Notes under the pieces: model-generated
Seen by the model: only the letters and a program-made list of their open reading frames with translations
Databases searched by the model: none
What the model was told of the DNA's origin: nothing
Made by a program: the position numbers and the translations under genes
Source: Colias croceus
Taxonomy: Eukaryota; Arthropoda; Insecta; Lepidoptera; Pieridae
Direction: 5' to 3'
Assembly: GCF_905220415.1 (NCBI RefSeq)
Contig: NC_059556.1
Location: 9,188,501 to 9,252,500, forward strand
Length of the DNA: 64,000 bases
Part shown: positions 13,045 through 24,020 of the stretch, in pieces
Layout of the letters: every line of letters starts with the position of its first letter
Position numbering within the stretch: position 1 is the stretch's first letter

Positions 13045-13403
13045 CTAGCTTCCGCCCACGACTTTGTACGTGCATCCCCGTTTACCCGTAACCGCAAGAA
13101 TTTTGGGAAATCCTTTCTTAGGGGACGCCTACGTTACGACATCTACCTGCATGCCAAATTTCAGCCCGATACGTCCAGTGGTTTGGGCTGTGCGTTGATA
13201 GATCACTATATCAGTCACCTTTGAATTTTATATATATACTAGTGGTCCGCCCCGGCTTCGCCCGTGGTACGTATTTAGTATCCTATATCCTTCTCCTGGC
13301 TCTAAACTACCTCCCTGCCAATTTTCAGCTAAATCGGTTCAGCCGTTCTTGAGTTATAAGTGGAGTAACTAACACGACTTTCTTTTATATATATATAGAT
13401 AGA
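13045..13403 (-). mobile_element. Two adjacent diverged Helitron-like elements
   Basis: One copy runs 13045-13236 and starts (plus strand) CTAGCTTCCGCCCACGAC; a second runs 13239-13403 and starts CTAGTGGTCCGCCCCGGCTT. Both end in AT-rich tails. A 70-codon frame across the first is not a gene. Confidence 0.6.
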
Positions 13404-14352
13404 TTGTCTTCAAGAACCACTCTTATCTAAAAAAATCTCATCAAAATCCGCTGTGAAGTTTTAAAGATTTAAGCATAAGTACCTATCATTTAAATAGAGC
13501 CTGAAAGACTAACTTACTCTATATTTTTTCCAGACAAGTAAGCTAAGCTAGGCATATAATTAACCTTGATGTTTCAACCATAGTATTAACTATTAAGCCG
13601 CTATATTTTGTATCCAAGCCCACGCTTGGTTTACTTATTCGGCTTAATGTTAAGGAGTACTAATTGTATGTAGTTTATATTGTAGGTCTTCATTTGAAGT
13701 CTAGTTTCCAATTAAATATTATGTGTAATCGAGGAATCAACTTTTTTATAATATGCTTTTACATTTTCTCCGGCGTTTTGGCTCTTCTTATTTAAATTTC
13801 TATACATTTCAACTAAACTTTTCTTGTCAAAACGTATTAGTCCATTGTAATGTTACATTTTTTAGGCCTAATCTTGCGTTTTTTAGAGGGCGCAATTTTA
13901 TTTTTTTGATATGTACCTAATAGCTTCTTATTTTTTGTGATACCTAGCTTCACACTGACCCCCCCGGTCAAGCTTGGTGATAGCTTCACACTGACCAGAT
14001 CTTCTTGATATTATAGCGTTCTACCAATCTCTTCAACTTTATCATATTACAAGTTTAACGATTACTTAAAACATGTCGGTGTTTTCACTTTCATAATATT
14101 CGTTACAAATCCCCATTTCCCCATATGGTAACGCGATACCCTTGCGTCACTGGTTTACTGTTTAGGCCTAGACTTGTCATCCGCGATAAGTCTTCCGTGT
14201 ACGCATTATTTATTGGTCATAAATAAATCTTTAATTAGTTAGCTGGCTGGGACATCACTACATAGTATAAAACACAGTCTTATACATACTATGTTGTTGA
14301 TGCGGTTTTTTTTTAAATAGATAGTGATTCAAGTGTATATATAAGTGTAGTG

Positions 14353-14525
14353 ATTAGTATTAGGTTTTAGACAAAGCGGGCGAAGCTGCGTGTGGTATGC
14401 TAGTTAAAACTATATTCCACTAGCTGTGCCGCACGGATGAACCCGCTAAATGAAGAATAAAGTTTTATCCAAATCCGTCTAGTAGTTTTTTCGACAATAA
14501 GTACATACCTACCTAACAAACATAC
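14353..14525. mobile_element. Fragments of Helitron-like elements
   Basis: A 3' end fragment (GCGGGCGAAGCTGCG then CTAG at 14400-14403) is followed by a diverged opposite-strand copy beginning CTAGCTGTGCCGCACGG at 14420. Neither is complete. Confidence 0.5.
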
Positions 14526-15367
14526 ATCATTCCTCACAAACTGTCGCATTTAGTATTGATTCATATTGCACAAATTTTTAACACGTTAGACATTTTGAAT
14601 GCAAACCACATGTTATTATTTTATACTCACTGGCCTAACCATCTGTTCTATCGATATTCCATCTAAAACGTCGTCTCTTCTTTAAGGGATTTCAACGAAC
14701 AACTATTTTTTAATTAAAAGAGATATCTTGTTAATATATGATTCATTTTGTCGGGATCGATTTGGGAATGTATTCCCTAATTCGTGACCATAACTAGCTT
14801 GTGCGATGACATCATTCATAACTCGTAAGGCAAATAAGTATATTGTTATGTCATAAAAGCGGATTAATCCAGTTAAGCTTGGTTATAATGTTTGTAGGAA
14901 AATATTTACTAAAATTAGGCTAAACTGAAATCAACATTATGTTACGCAAACGAAGTCTGGTTAAATTTTAGTAGATTCGCAGATCCATTTGTAAGTAAAA
15001 AATAAAAAAAAAAAACAAGTATTAATGTTAGTAATTACATATAAAACTAAAACTAATTCCACACGATAAATTAATAATTGTAGCCAAATCGAAGATTTGT
15101 AGGATTTACTAGACGAGAATTTAAAATTAGGTTTCATGTTGTTTAGTTACCTAGGTTAGGTTAGTTTAGATTTACAATCTAAAGATATAGCCTTCGTAAA
15201 TATTATAATAGGTAGGTATGTAGTAATAACAATTCTCAATATTATGTCTATAAATTTCACACGATTTGATTTCTTAAAACAAACGTACTTATTTCAACAA
15301 TGCTTGCAATACCGTGAGATCGTATGTGACAAATATCTACAGTTAAAATTGCATAGCAGTAAAGTAA

Positions 15368-15550
15368 TCTATACTAATATTATAAAGCTGAAGAGTTTGT
15401 TTGTTTGAACGCGTTAAACTCAGGAGCTACTGGTCCGATTTGAAAAATTATTTCTGTGTTAGATAGCTCATTTATCGAGGAAGGCTATAGGCTTTATATT
15501 ATCATCAAGAGGAGCGGAGCAATGCGTGTAAAACCGCGGGGCACAGCTAG
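15368..15550 (+). mobile_element. Helitron-like element, family C
   Basis: Starts TCTATACTAATATTATAAAG after an A, runs through GCTGAAGAGTTTGTTTGTTTG, and ends CCGCGGGGCACAGCTAG before a T. Related copies lie at 19580, 51032, 52925 and 59631. Confidence 0.75.
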
Positions 15551-15786
15551 TAGTACTGATAAAATTGCATAAATTGATTTGTAAACCGTTCCGGTCCAAT
15601 TTGTCGAACTAAGATAACTGTTTGTTTAACATTATCCTTTCTAATGATTAAATTCGAAAGTCTGTCTGTCTAAGTGTCTAGTTATCCGTTACGGTTACCT
15701 TAAGCTCATGATTCTTAAAAAATTGCATCGTGATCGTTGTTTCAATGCAGTTTTGATTTTCAATGTGAAACATTGTTATAAGAATA

Positions 15787-15963
15787 CTAGCGGTCCGCCC
15801 CGGCTTCGCCCGTGGTACATATTCACGTTTTCTCTACATAAGAACCATCCTCGTACTTCAAGGAATATAATAAAAAAAGAATTAAAGAAATCTGTTCAGC
15901 TGTTCTAAAGTTATGCGCTTACCAACACATTTTGGGAATTGGGGTTCATTTTTATATTATAGA
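15787..15963 (-). mobile_element. Helitron-like element, family B relative, diverged
   Basis: Matches the 169-bp family (see 20209) through CTAGCGGTCCGCCCCGGCTT and the AAGAACCATCCTCGTACTTC region, then diverges toward its 5' end. Confidence 0.65.
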
Positions 15964-16181
15964 CTATATCTAAAGATTATAATATATTTTACTCCCTTTT
16001 TTGGAATTAGTCCTGCTTATTGTACAAAACCTTCCTTAAAACACTGTTAAGCATCAGTAGGTAGGTACAGATTTTTCATCGGTATGTTGATTTTACTCGG
16101 AAATACAAAACTGGTAACTATATTTATACGGGTAGATTGACAAAACGGTGTCAGTTTGCAAATTTGTGTTGTGTAATAAAT

Positions 16182-16620
16182 ATCCCACCAAAAACATTTT
16201 CATGTAAAATGTTGCCAAGACGAGCCCATATGACTCGCACTGTGAAAAAGTTATCAGATCTCATGTAGAGCCAAGCTTCTAACACTACACGCCCAAACTC
16301 TACAAGGCCTAACTTCACAAACTCTACACCTTAGTCAAAATATATGGCTTGGCCATTTCGCTACATTCACATCGGCGTAAGGTGAAAAATTAATTAATTC
16401 ACTGTTCATTACTTTTGTGTTATACAATAGTTCTTGTAGTAACGAACGGCCAAGCCACATATTTTGACTAAGGTGTAGAGTTTGTGAAGTTAGGCCTTGT
16501 AGAGTTAGGGCGTGTAGTGTTAGAAGCTTGGCTCTACATGAGATCTGATAACTTTTTCACAGTGCGAGTCATATGGGCTCGTCTTGGCAACATTTTACAT
16601 GAAAATGTTTTTGGTGGGAT
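16182..16620. mobile_element. Foldback element with 173-bp inverted arms
   Basis: Arms at 16182-16354 and 16448-16620 are reverse complements with only a couple of mismatches, separated by a 93-bp unique centre. The tips read ATCCCACCAAAAACATTTTC. There is no coding content. Near identity of arms this long suggests a recent insertion or arm homogenisation. No clear target duplication was seen. Confidence 0.85.
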
Positions 16621-17605
16621 TTCATTTCTTTTTGTAAGTTGTTTGTAACAAAATTTTATATGTCGATTAAATTTTTAATTTTTTTTTAACAAGGAGTACC
16701 TATGCATATATATATCTAGGAGAACCAAGTTTTAGATTATTAGATAGCTTCATCAAAGCTCTAGCGTCATCAAATTTTAATTTAAAATTACAGGTCTCAT
16801 ACAAACTCCCATCCCCTAGTTTAAGGGGTTGGGGGATGAAAGTTACAAGTTTTATAATTTTTTTGTTGTTTGTGTGCTAATAATAGCTTACATACAAAAT
16901 TTCAGCTTTCTAGGACATTAGGAAATACCTTAAGAATTTTGATGATCATCAGTGAGTCAGTGACGAAATTAGCGTTTTTTAGATATAAATAAAATCTGAA
17001 GTATAAAAGCTAATGTAATTAAAACTTAATATTTTCAATAAGTCCGCTATTGGAAATATATCCCGAAAATTTTGTTGATCTAGCATAATCCAAACCCAAG
17101 TTATGAGGGTTCAAAAAAACGTCGAAGCGCTTCGAGAAAAGGTAGGTAGTGCCCGTGCGCTTTGCTTGTTCGCTTGGCTCGTCTTGGCGGGGGCACTACC
17201 GTGCCCCCAGATTTCAGTTGATTAAACTAACGCCCACTCGTCCTTACCAATAATATGGTGTGCGAAAGTTTGTGCATCACGATTTTGTTACTATATTAAT
17301 TGTTGATGTACCTACCTAATATAAAAAAATCCGTACGATAAGCATTCGCAGTTGGTCATCATCTCATTAGAGTTTTCCTTGCACGTACTGATACCTACAC
17401 ATTTATATGATCAATATGGTAGGAAAAACTTAACGTAAATATTATAATGCATGATTGATTAATCTTGGACATAGGACAGATGGTCAGCCTGATTCAATAT
17501 AAATACATAGATATACTGTAGAATGGCATTTCTGAAAGGTTTTCTAAAATCTAAAAAGCAAAATACCTATTATATACCCATATCTCTTCTCAATAATATT
17601 GTAGA

Positions 17606-17834
17606 CTAGCTTTCCGCCCGCGGCTTCGCCCGCGTTTTTAAAGAAAAACCCGTATAGTTCCCGTTCCCGTGGGATTTCCGGGATAAAACCTATCCTATGT
17701 GTTAATCCAAGTTACCCTCTATATGTGTGCTAAATTTCATTGTAATCGGTTCAGTAGTTTTTACGTGAAAGAGTAACAAACATCCATACATCCATACCTA
17801 CTTACAAACTTTCGCCTTTATAATAGTAGTAGGA
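17606..17834 (-). mobile_element. Helitron-like element, family A variant
   Basis: Plus-strand end CTAGCTTTCCGCCCGCGGCT; opposite end TAATAGTAGTAGGA. It shares the segment CGTTCCCGTGGGATTTCCGG with the copies at 36379 and 60315; 60315 is its closest relative (shared GTGTTAATCCAAGTTACCCT). Confidence 0.7.
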
Positions 17835-18752
17835 TTTGCCTATATTATGTATAGGCCTGAATAACACTGATAATCTACTCAAAACAAGTTAGTACTTTGT
17901 TACAAGACACCTTTGAGACCGGTTCGCCATAGTAACCCTTAGCAAAGGTAATTCTGTACATAATTCCTTGAGACTTGCCTTTTAGTAATTCCTTGTATTT
18001 ATTTTACTTGAGTACACTTTAAGTAAAAATAACGAAGGATTGAGAAGCCGATGTATTCGTCGTTAATTCATTATATACCAACGTTTTGTAAGATCTCCAA
18101 AGTCTTCTAAGTACTTTCTGCTACAAGGTGCTATTGAGCGTTTAAACTTCGATTAAGTCTTAAATAAAGTTTCCATAAACAAAGGTGTCTCAGAAACAAC
18201 TAATATGATGACCGTCAGGCAATAAATGGAAAAGTGATTCCGTTTATTTCGTCAAGAAAACTTAAAGGAGTAAAAACAGAGAAAGTAAATTTGTTAATTG
18301 GACCACTTCGCGTGATAACATGAAAAGTGATCTACCGAGCCACTATTTTATTGTCCATCATACAATGATGTATTAAGTATTTAATCTCATGCCTCTTATC
18401 TTTCCTCTAACCGTTTATTTATAACTATAAGACATTGACTCACAATAATAAGTCCACATTTCTCATTACTCGATGAATAACGGCATTTTTAGCATTTTAT
18501 TGTGTCGGAAATGTCTAATTTGCGTTTGCATTCACCATTATATGGGTAACGGTGTTTTAATATATGTAATTGTCGTGGATATGATTAAATTTTTATGGAG
18601 TTTTCATGTGTCACACACCTAGTTTTTTTTTTTCATAGAAAAAAAGCGACGATCGTGCATTCTTTACTCCACTACCCTAACTCGGGTCGTGTTTATCAAT
18701 AATCACAAAATAAAAAAAAAACTTGAGGGGTGTCAAAACACCCGGATGCTGA

Positions 18753-18793
18753 TGGAACGAAGTTTTAAGTTATAGAGGGACAGAGAAAAACAA
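18753..18793. repeat. Fragment of the TGGAACGAAG repeat
   Basis: TGGAACGAAGTTTTAAGTTA and the next 20 bases match, in reverse complement, the right part of the element at 27052-27200. Confidence 0.5.
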
Positions 18794-19579
18794 TTGCTCG
18801 TACAATTTATTCAATAGACATAGCAGTTTCCAATTATCCCTATCGTGCACAGAACTAGACAAATGCAAACATATTTCATTGCAAAAACCTATACAGGACT
18901 TGTCATACAATATCGCAATCAATGTTTCCATTCATCTATAATAATGAATCGTGAATCACAAGGCACAAACTACGCAAGCATACTTAGAATTCGCTATTGT
19001 AATATTGTTGTTCGGAGGATGTGCGCACGCGCCGGTAATGGACTTTCTATAGTTTTAATTGCTCTATTCGTGTCATTGTCTGCTTTATTTAGTAGTTATG
19101 TATGTCTATATTCTTTGTTGTCGATGGTCATGACTCTAGCCTCTAGGGAATTGGGGAAAATGCCTCGTGGGTTTCTATATAATAAGGTATTGATTAGATT
19201 CACATTCGTAGAACAAGAAAATGATAAGTACAGTAAACGAAGAGTTTTGGAGCTCGTTTGCTCTCTAAAAATCGTTGTTCGTCTAAATTTATTTCTGAAA
19301 TTGTTTTAAATGAAGATAAAATTAATGACAGTTAAGTGAACTACAACAATAAATCTTTGTCTCTATTAGCAAAATTTATACATCTGCATTATGTTTGTGT
19401 CTTTGGAAGTTTTTCTTGGAAATCTGCCACACGATTGAAAGCAAAACTACCCTCCAATGTACAAATTGGATTACGGAACGGATATTGAATGTCCGTATAC
19501 GCAAAATAAGGGGATTATTATAGGGTTTCTGTCAATGCATAAAATCGGAAATAAATATTAAGCTAACAGGTGAATAATC

Positions 19580-19795
19580 TATACTAATAATATGAAGTCG
19601 GTTAATAAAGGTGAAGAGTTTGGTTTGAACGCGCTAATCACGGGAAATACTGGTCCGATTTGAAAAATTATTTCGCTGTTAGATAGCCCGTTCATTGAGG
19701 AAGGCTATAGATATAGGCTATATATTATCTCGCTAAGACCAATAGGAGCGCAGCACTGCGGGTAAAACAGCGGAGCACAGTTATTTGATCATCGG
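19580..19795 (+). mobile_element. Helitron-like element, family C, diverged
   Basis: Shares CTGGTCCGATTTGAAAAATT and the AGGAGCGCAGCACTGCGGGT region with the copy at 15368, with several indels and no intact CTAG end. Confidence 0.6.
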
Positions 19796-20208
19796 TTAAG
19801 ACGAGTAAAATTAAATACTTGTGCATGTTTCGTCACTGAAAATATAGTTTTTCTATACCTAGGTTTATTATATCAAAGATCATTAAATTTTTCAGTTCCT
19901 CTCGTTAGAAACGGCTTTTTGAACTGCACGATTTAGAAAACTAAACCGTCATAAGTGTTTCTAAACGAACCTTTTTAGACTTATAACCGTTTTAGTTTAT
20001 AAATTTAATTATAATTTGTACGGAAAACTTATATATTGCACATTGCATGCGGGTAATACAGGAAAAATAGCTGTAGGTAATTATTTTGTGTCATTGAAAA
20101 TGTCATTGACATCTTCTGCAGTAGTCTGCGGTTATACTATTACGGGAAAATAATTTGGCTTCAAGGATCGTGTTGGTTACACATTGCAATTTTAACAGAA
20201 TACCTACA

Positions 20209-20377
20209 TCTAATATATAAAAATCAATGCCACTTTTCGTTGTAATTCCATAACTCGAGAACGGCTGAACCGATTTCGATAATTCTTTTTTTATTATATT
20301 CCTTGAAGTACGAGGATGGTTCTTATGTAGAGAAAACGTTAATATGTACCACGGGCGAAGCCGGGGCGGACCGCTAG
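20209..20377 (+). mobile_element. Helitron-like element, family B, 169 bp, copy 1
   Basis: Starts TCTAATATATAAAAATCAAT after an A and ends GGGGCGGACCGCTAG before a T. It appears identical to 22752-22920 and, in reverse, to 45485-45653. Reading frames across it on either strand are spurious. Confidence 0.8.
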
Positions 20378-20727
20378 TAAAATATAAAGAAAAACATATT
20401 TGAAATTTCATTTTTAATACGTTTCTAATAATATTAGAAAATAGTTGAAATCTTCAATATTTCAATATCCATGTTCTGTCTACATTTTTCTTGCATTCTT
20501 ATGATATAAGAAACATAACATTGTAATTTATCACTTCTCTTTTTTCTTCCGTAACGCAAAAACAACAACCGTGTCACAATTCATAAAAATCATTAAATTA
20601 TCTTTCATTAATCATAATCTAACAGTTGTTGTTTATTCTTCTAAAATTTGGATCACCATTTTCACTCTAATGATGCTTTATATTATCTTTCCTTTCCTAC
20701 AGCACATCTTTTCTGTCACGTTTTATT

Positions 20728-20875
20728 GAAGTGAAACTTCTTTAAGCACGTTGAGAGTAAAATTTAAAGATCGCGTCAATACCGTCACGTCATGGAGTAA
20801 GGCGACGATTTTGGTATCTTTGAATCTTGCTAACGACGTTTCACTTCTAGCACGATGGCTCGGCACACGCTCTTT
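20728..20875 (+). repeat. GTGAAACTTC foldback repeat, copy 2
   Basis: GAAGTGAAACTTCTTTAAGC opens the element and ACGTTTCACTTC closes the main arm, followed by the GCTCGGCACACGCTCTTT tail. It lies 120 bp upstream of the first Jupiter coding exon. Confidence 0.8.
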
Positions 20876-20997
20876 ATTATCTAACATCTAATCATGTTTA
20901 TTCCTTATTGATGCTTTATCTACATATTCTTTCCTTCGCAGCTCATATTGTCTAATCATATTCATTACTCTTCTCTTCCTTTTCTCACACAGCCTTA

Positions 20998-21861
20998 ATG
21001 TCGCGATCTAACAAAGCGAACACTTGCAGCTACACAATGACGTCGACATCGTTCAACGTAGGTCTGGGTGACGGGTCGAGGCTGTCGAGCCGCGTGCTGC
21101 GGCCCCCGGGCGGCGGGCACACCGACATCTTCGGCGGGGAGCCGGAGCCTCCTCGCGGCAGACGTCAGGTGCCTGCCGCTAGCGGGGCTATGTTTGGTGA
21201 GCGATGATTTAAATTATCTTTGGAATAGTCTATAGGGTAACAAATAGAAATATTTACTATTGTTGATTCCAGTTTGTTTTAATTGTAAGGGAAAACTTTA
21301 TAATATGTTGTTTAATTTAAAATCCTATAACCAACTGTTGATGTCGGCTATAAAATTTGATAGAAACATTTTGTATAAATTTATAAAGAATAGAAAAAAA
21401 TCGATCACGGGGCGGGACTCGAACCCGTTTCCTTTAACGCCAATCCGGGGCGGATGCTTGACCAATTCATTTTTTTCTACTCTTTATAAATACAAAAAAA
21501 TACATCTGTTATTTTACCTAAGTTAATCTGTCACTCATATATTAATTCAATAATTCCAGGACATGGCGACGAACCAGTGAAGACACCAACTGCAGCTGAG
21601 ACTCCAACTCAGAACGGTTCAAACGGAGCTCCCGAGCCGGCGCCGCAGCCCGAACCCGCGCAAGCTGCACCCGCGCAAGTCGCACCTGCGCAAGTCGAAC
21701 CCGCGCAAGTCGCACCCGCGCAAGTCGAGCCCGAGCAAGCGAAACCCGCGCCAGTACAAGCCGCGCCCAAGGAGAGCCCCAAAACACCAGAACAACCCAA
21801 GACTGAAGCCCCCAAGAGAGTGCGAGTGCCCCCCGGAGGCTTCTCCTCCGGCCTCTGGTAA
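20998..21861 (+). CDS. Jupiter: Microtubule-associated protein Jupiter (HN1/JPT family)
   Basis: Two coding exons: 20993-21196 (acceptor CACACAG, donor GTGAGC) and 21560-21861 (acceptor ATTCCAG, stop TAA). From the ATG at 20998 the product is 166 residues; from the ATG at 21037 it is 153. The second start has an A at -3 and begins MTSTSFN, closely like vertebrate HN1, so it may be the true one. The family motif SSRVLRPPGGG near the N-terminus is followed by DIFG; the C-terminus repeats the theme as RVRVPPGGFSSG. Between them is a low-complexity Ala/Gln/Pro tract with AQVAP/AQVEP repeats. Fly Jupiter binds and stabilises microtubules; that role is inferred here by homology. No enzyme domain or membrane segment is seen. 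Confidence 0.85.
21395..21485 (-). repeat. tRNA-like SINE fragment in the Jupiter intron
   Basis: On the minus strand GGGTTCGAGTCCCGCCCC looks like a tRNA T-arm or B box, with T-rich flanks. A relative lies at 27838-27930. There is no full cloverleaf, so it is not a tRNA gene. Confidence 0.45.
21657..21746 (+). repeat. Coding minisatellite in Jupiter exon 2
   Basis: A 15-bp unit, about CGCAAGTCGCACCCG, is repeated roughly six times and encodes Ala-Gln-Val-(Ala/Glu)-Pro. Unit length is a multiple of three, so copy number can change without a frameshift. Confidence 0.9.
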
Positions 21862-22751
21862 AACGGGAACGCCCGGGACCTCTACTGTGCCTTACATTAT
21901 GTTATATGTAGACGATATCTTTGTTACTGATTGAATGAAACGCTGTGTTGACGGAGCTTAATAATTCGCCCAAGTATTTGTTGGGGTGTTCACAGCTGTG
22001 TGTTGACAAAATGTGCCAAATTTACGCATTTTGTACTGAAGTTAGTATGATTGTTGTGGTCACGAAGATAGGTTTACATATAGTCGGCCAGCCAAGTGCT
22101 AGGACGGTGGTCCCCAGCCTTTCCGCTTGTGTAAATCCTCGTGTTTATTTACTCAAACTATATTATACTTTACGTACACGAAGAATTTAATTTTTATTTT
22201 AATCTATATTTTTCGCTTGTGTCAAACTATGGCAAATATTGCCGACTCTACTAGACTAATGTACTGTAGTCACAAAAATTTATAGGTACTAACGAATTTC
22301 GCGTAGGCCTTTTTATTGTAAGGTTCATGTTATGGGTCGTTTCGATATGGTTTTGTTACGATGTGCATGAGTATAATTTTATTTTAATTCGGTAATTATT
22401 TACTTTTATAAATGGACGATCTAATGATTAACAATCGTCGCTAATGAAATCATATCAAAATGGGAGCTCGAGTTGAAAATGTATGAATATTTGCAATGTT
22501 GCTAGTTCACGACTGAAGTGTGTATCACAGGATTGTAGTTTGTACTTAAGAAATTTTCCGTTAGCAATTTGATAAGTTACGCCGCAAGGCAGTGCGATTA
22601 TGTATGTTAACAATGTATTTTTATATGAATTAAATGCTATAAATTTTATGAGTTGTTTTATTTATGATGTTAAACCGGAGCAGAGATATATTATGAATTG
22701 ATTTATGATGTTGCTAGTTGCTTCATATTAATTATGGTTTAATCTATATAA

Positions 22752-22920
22752 TCTAATATATAAAAATCAATGCCACTTTTCGTTGTAATTCCATAACTCG
22801 AGAACGGCTGAACCGATTTCGATAATTCTTTTTTTATTATATTCCTTGAAGTACGAGGATGGTTCTTATGTAGAGAAAACGTTAATATGTACCACGGGCG
22901 AAGCCGGGGCGGACCGCTAG
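22752..22920 (+). mobile_element. Helitron-like element, family B, 169 bp, copy 2
   Basis: By eye it is base-for-base the same as 20209-20377, with A before its TC start and T after its CTAG end. A diverged partial copy follows directly (about 22925-23080). Confidence 0.8.
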
Positions 22921-23080
22921 TATGTATATAGAAATGAAACCCGTTTCACGTTGTTACGGCATCACGTGTGAACGGCTGAACCGATTTCGATAATTCTTTT
23001 GTTTGAATGTTTGTGGAAGTCCAAGGATGGTTCTTATGTAGAGAAAACGTAAATATGTACCACGAGCGAAGCCGGGGCGG

Positions 23081-23152
23081 CTGTGTTATTACTTATTTAT
23101 TTATAACCGCTAGTCTTAGCCGCTAGTTATAAATAAATAAATAATAACACAG
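23081..23152. repeat. 72-bp palindrome with CTAG ends at the centre
   Basis: CTGTGTTATTACTTATTTAT and its near-perfect reverse complement flank a centre reading CGCTAGTCTTAGCCGCTAG. It directly abuts the 3' end of the partial Helitron-like copy, so it may mark a junction of two element ends. Confidence 0.65.
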
Positions 23153-23846
23153 TTGTTTTAATTTTTAAAGATTAGTTAAAATTCTGCCACGAGTCAGGTT
23201 CCGATTTTTCCTATTTTTTTCTGTTACCTATTTAAAGATTATTCACATGAAAGTAGATATTGATTGTATGCTATAGAACTAAATAACAGTACAAACTAAC
23301 GTATTCAAATAGGAAATATTTAAAACAATCATGGAAATATTATACTATTTTTCAGTGAAAACAATCAAGAATTTTTGTTGCAATTATTAATTTGACATGC
23401 CATCATAAATACTTTTTGCTTGGCTTTTTTAAATACTTTTTGTTAGTTGTCATTTTGACGATTATGCAGTTATCAATAGCATCCAAGCAACAAAAAATGT
23501 AGTCATTATTATTTTGTAAAATTCGCAAATAAAATGGACTTATCCATAACAAAAACAAAATCCTACTGAACTCAATATCTACTTCAACTTTCGTAAGTAC
23601 GTAATAACTTAGACACGTTAAGTTTATATGGGAAAGACAGGAAAATAGGTATCAACGTCTACCTTTTATTTATCTAGCTTGGAAGTTTCATAGAAAATAT
23701 AATAAAAGCTTTATCATGCTTGTTTGCGGGATTTGCCATTGCTTTTAAGTTTTCATTTAACAATAATTGGTGCTTGCTGAATATGTGATACCTATGTTAA
23801 TAATTATTATTGTTAAACTCCCTGATACTTACAAATTGTCTGATAC

Positions 23847-23942
23847 TCTCGTTGCGTAGCTCTATACTTTGCCCAGAGTAATTCGTCGCTCGTTGCGTAG
23901 CTCTATACTTTACCCAAAGAACAGTATTCAGAACCTTGCGCA
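23847..23942 (+). promoter_or_regulatory. Candidate promoter or 5' exon with a duplicated motif
   Basis: CTCGTTGCGTAGCTCTATAC followed by TTTGCCCA or TTTACCCA occurs twice, at about 23847 and 23891. A donor (GCGCAG then GTAAAAA) follows at 23942, and the first coding exon of the coiled-coil gene begins 45 bp later at 23988. The 5' exon role is inferred. Confidence 0.35.
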
Positions 23943-24020
23943 GGTAAAAATTTTCAATCTTTAACATCTAAAACTAAAACAAAACAGGGCAATCCAACGG
24001 GTAACCACCAGAGCAAAGCA

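Larger units (their letters stand above)
8608..20992 (+). other. 12.4-kb presumed Jupiter intron 1, filled with repeats
   Basis: No coding exon was found. Contents: Helitron-like copies (9315, 9916, 13045, 13239, 14420, 15368, 15787, 17606, 19580, 20209), a compact inverted repeat at 9755-9871, a 439-bp palindromic element at 16182-16620 and a foldback copy at 20728. A fragment at about 10706-10810 resembles a dispersed repeat. Unique, less AT-rich islands at about 8730-8970 and 11690-11860 might be regulatory; the latter has TGATTAGC and TAATTAGC homeodomain-type words. Confidence 0.45.
21862..23842 (+). other. Jupiter 3' UTR and spacer
   Basis: The 3' UTR probably runs several hundred bases from 21862; no strong AATAAA near its start was found, and AT-rich tails near 22620-22650 are candidates for its end. 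The rest holds Helitron-like copies at 22752-23080, a palindrome at 23081-23152, and otherwise AT-rich sequence with nothing recognised. Confidence 0.4.

Noticed and set aside
13012..13224. 70-codon frame
   Set aside because: Runs through a diverged Helitron-like element.
15708..15908. 66-codon frame with SGPPRLRPWY
   Set aside because: The same peptide arises from every family B copy (also 20103-20411 reverse and 45466-45663); it is transposon sequence read in a chance frame.
21542..21815. Two minus-strand frames rich in Ala, Arg, Gly and Cys
   Set aside because: Shadows of the Jupiter repeat on the other strand.
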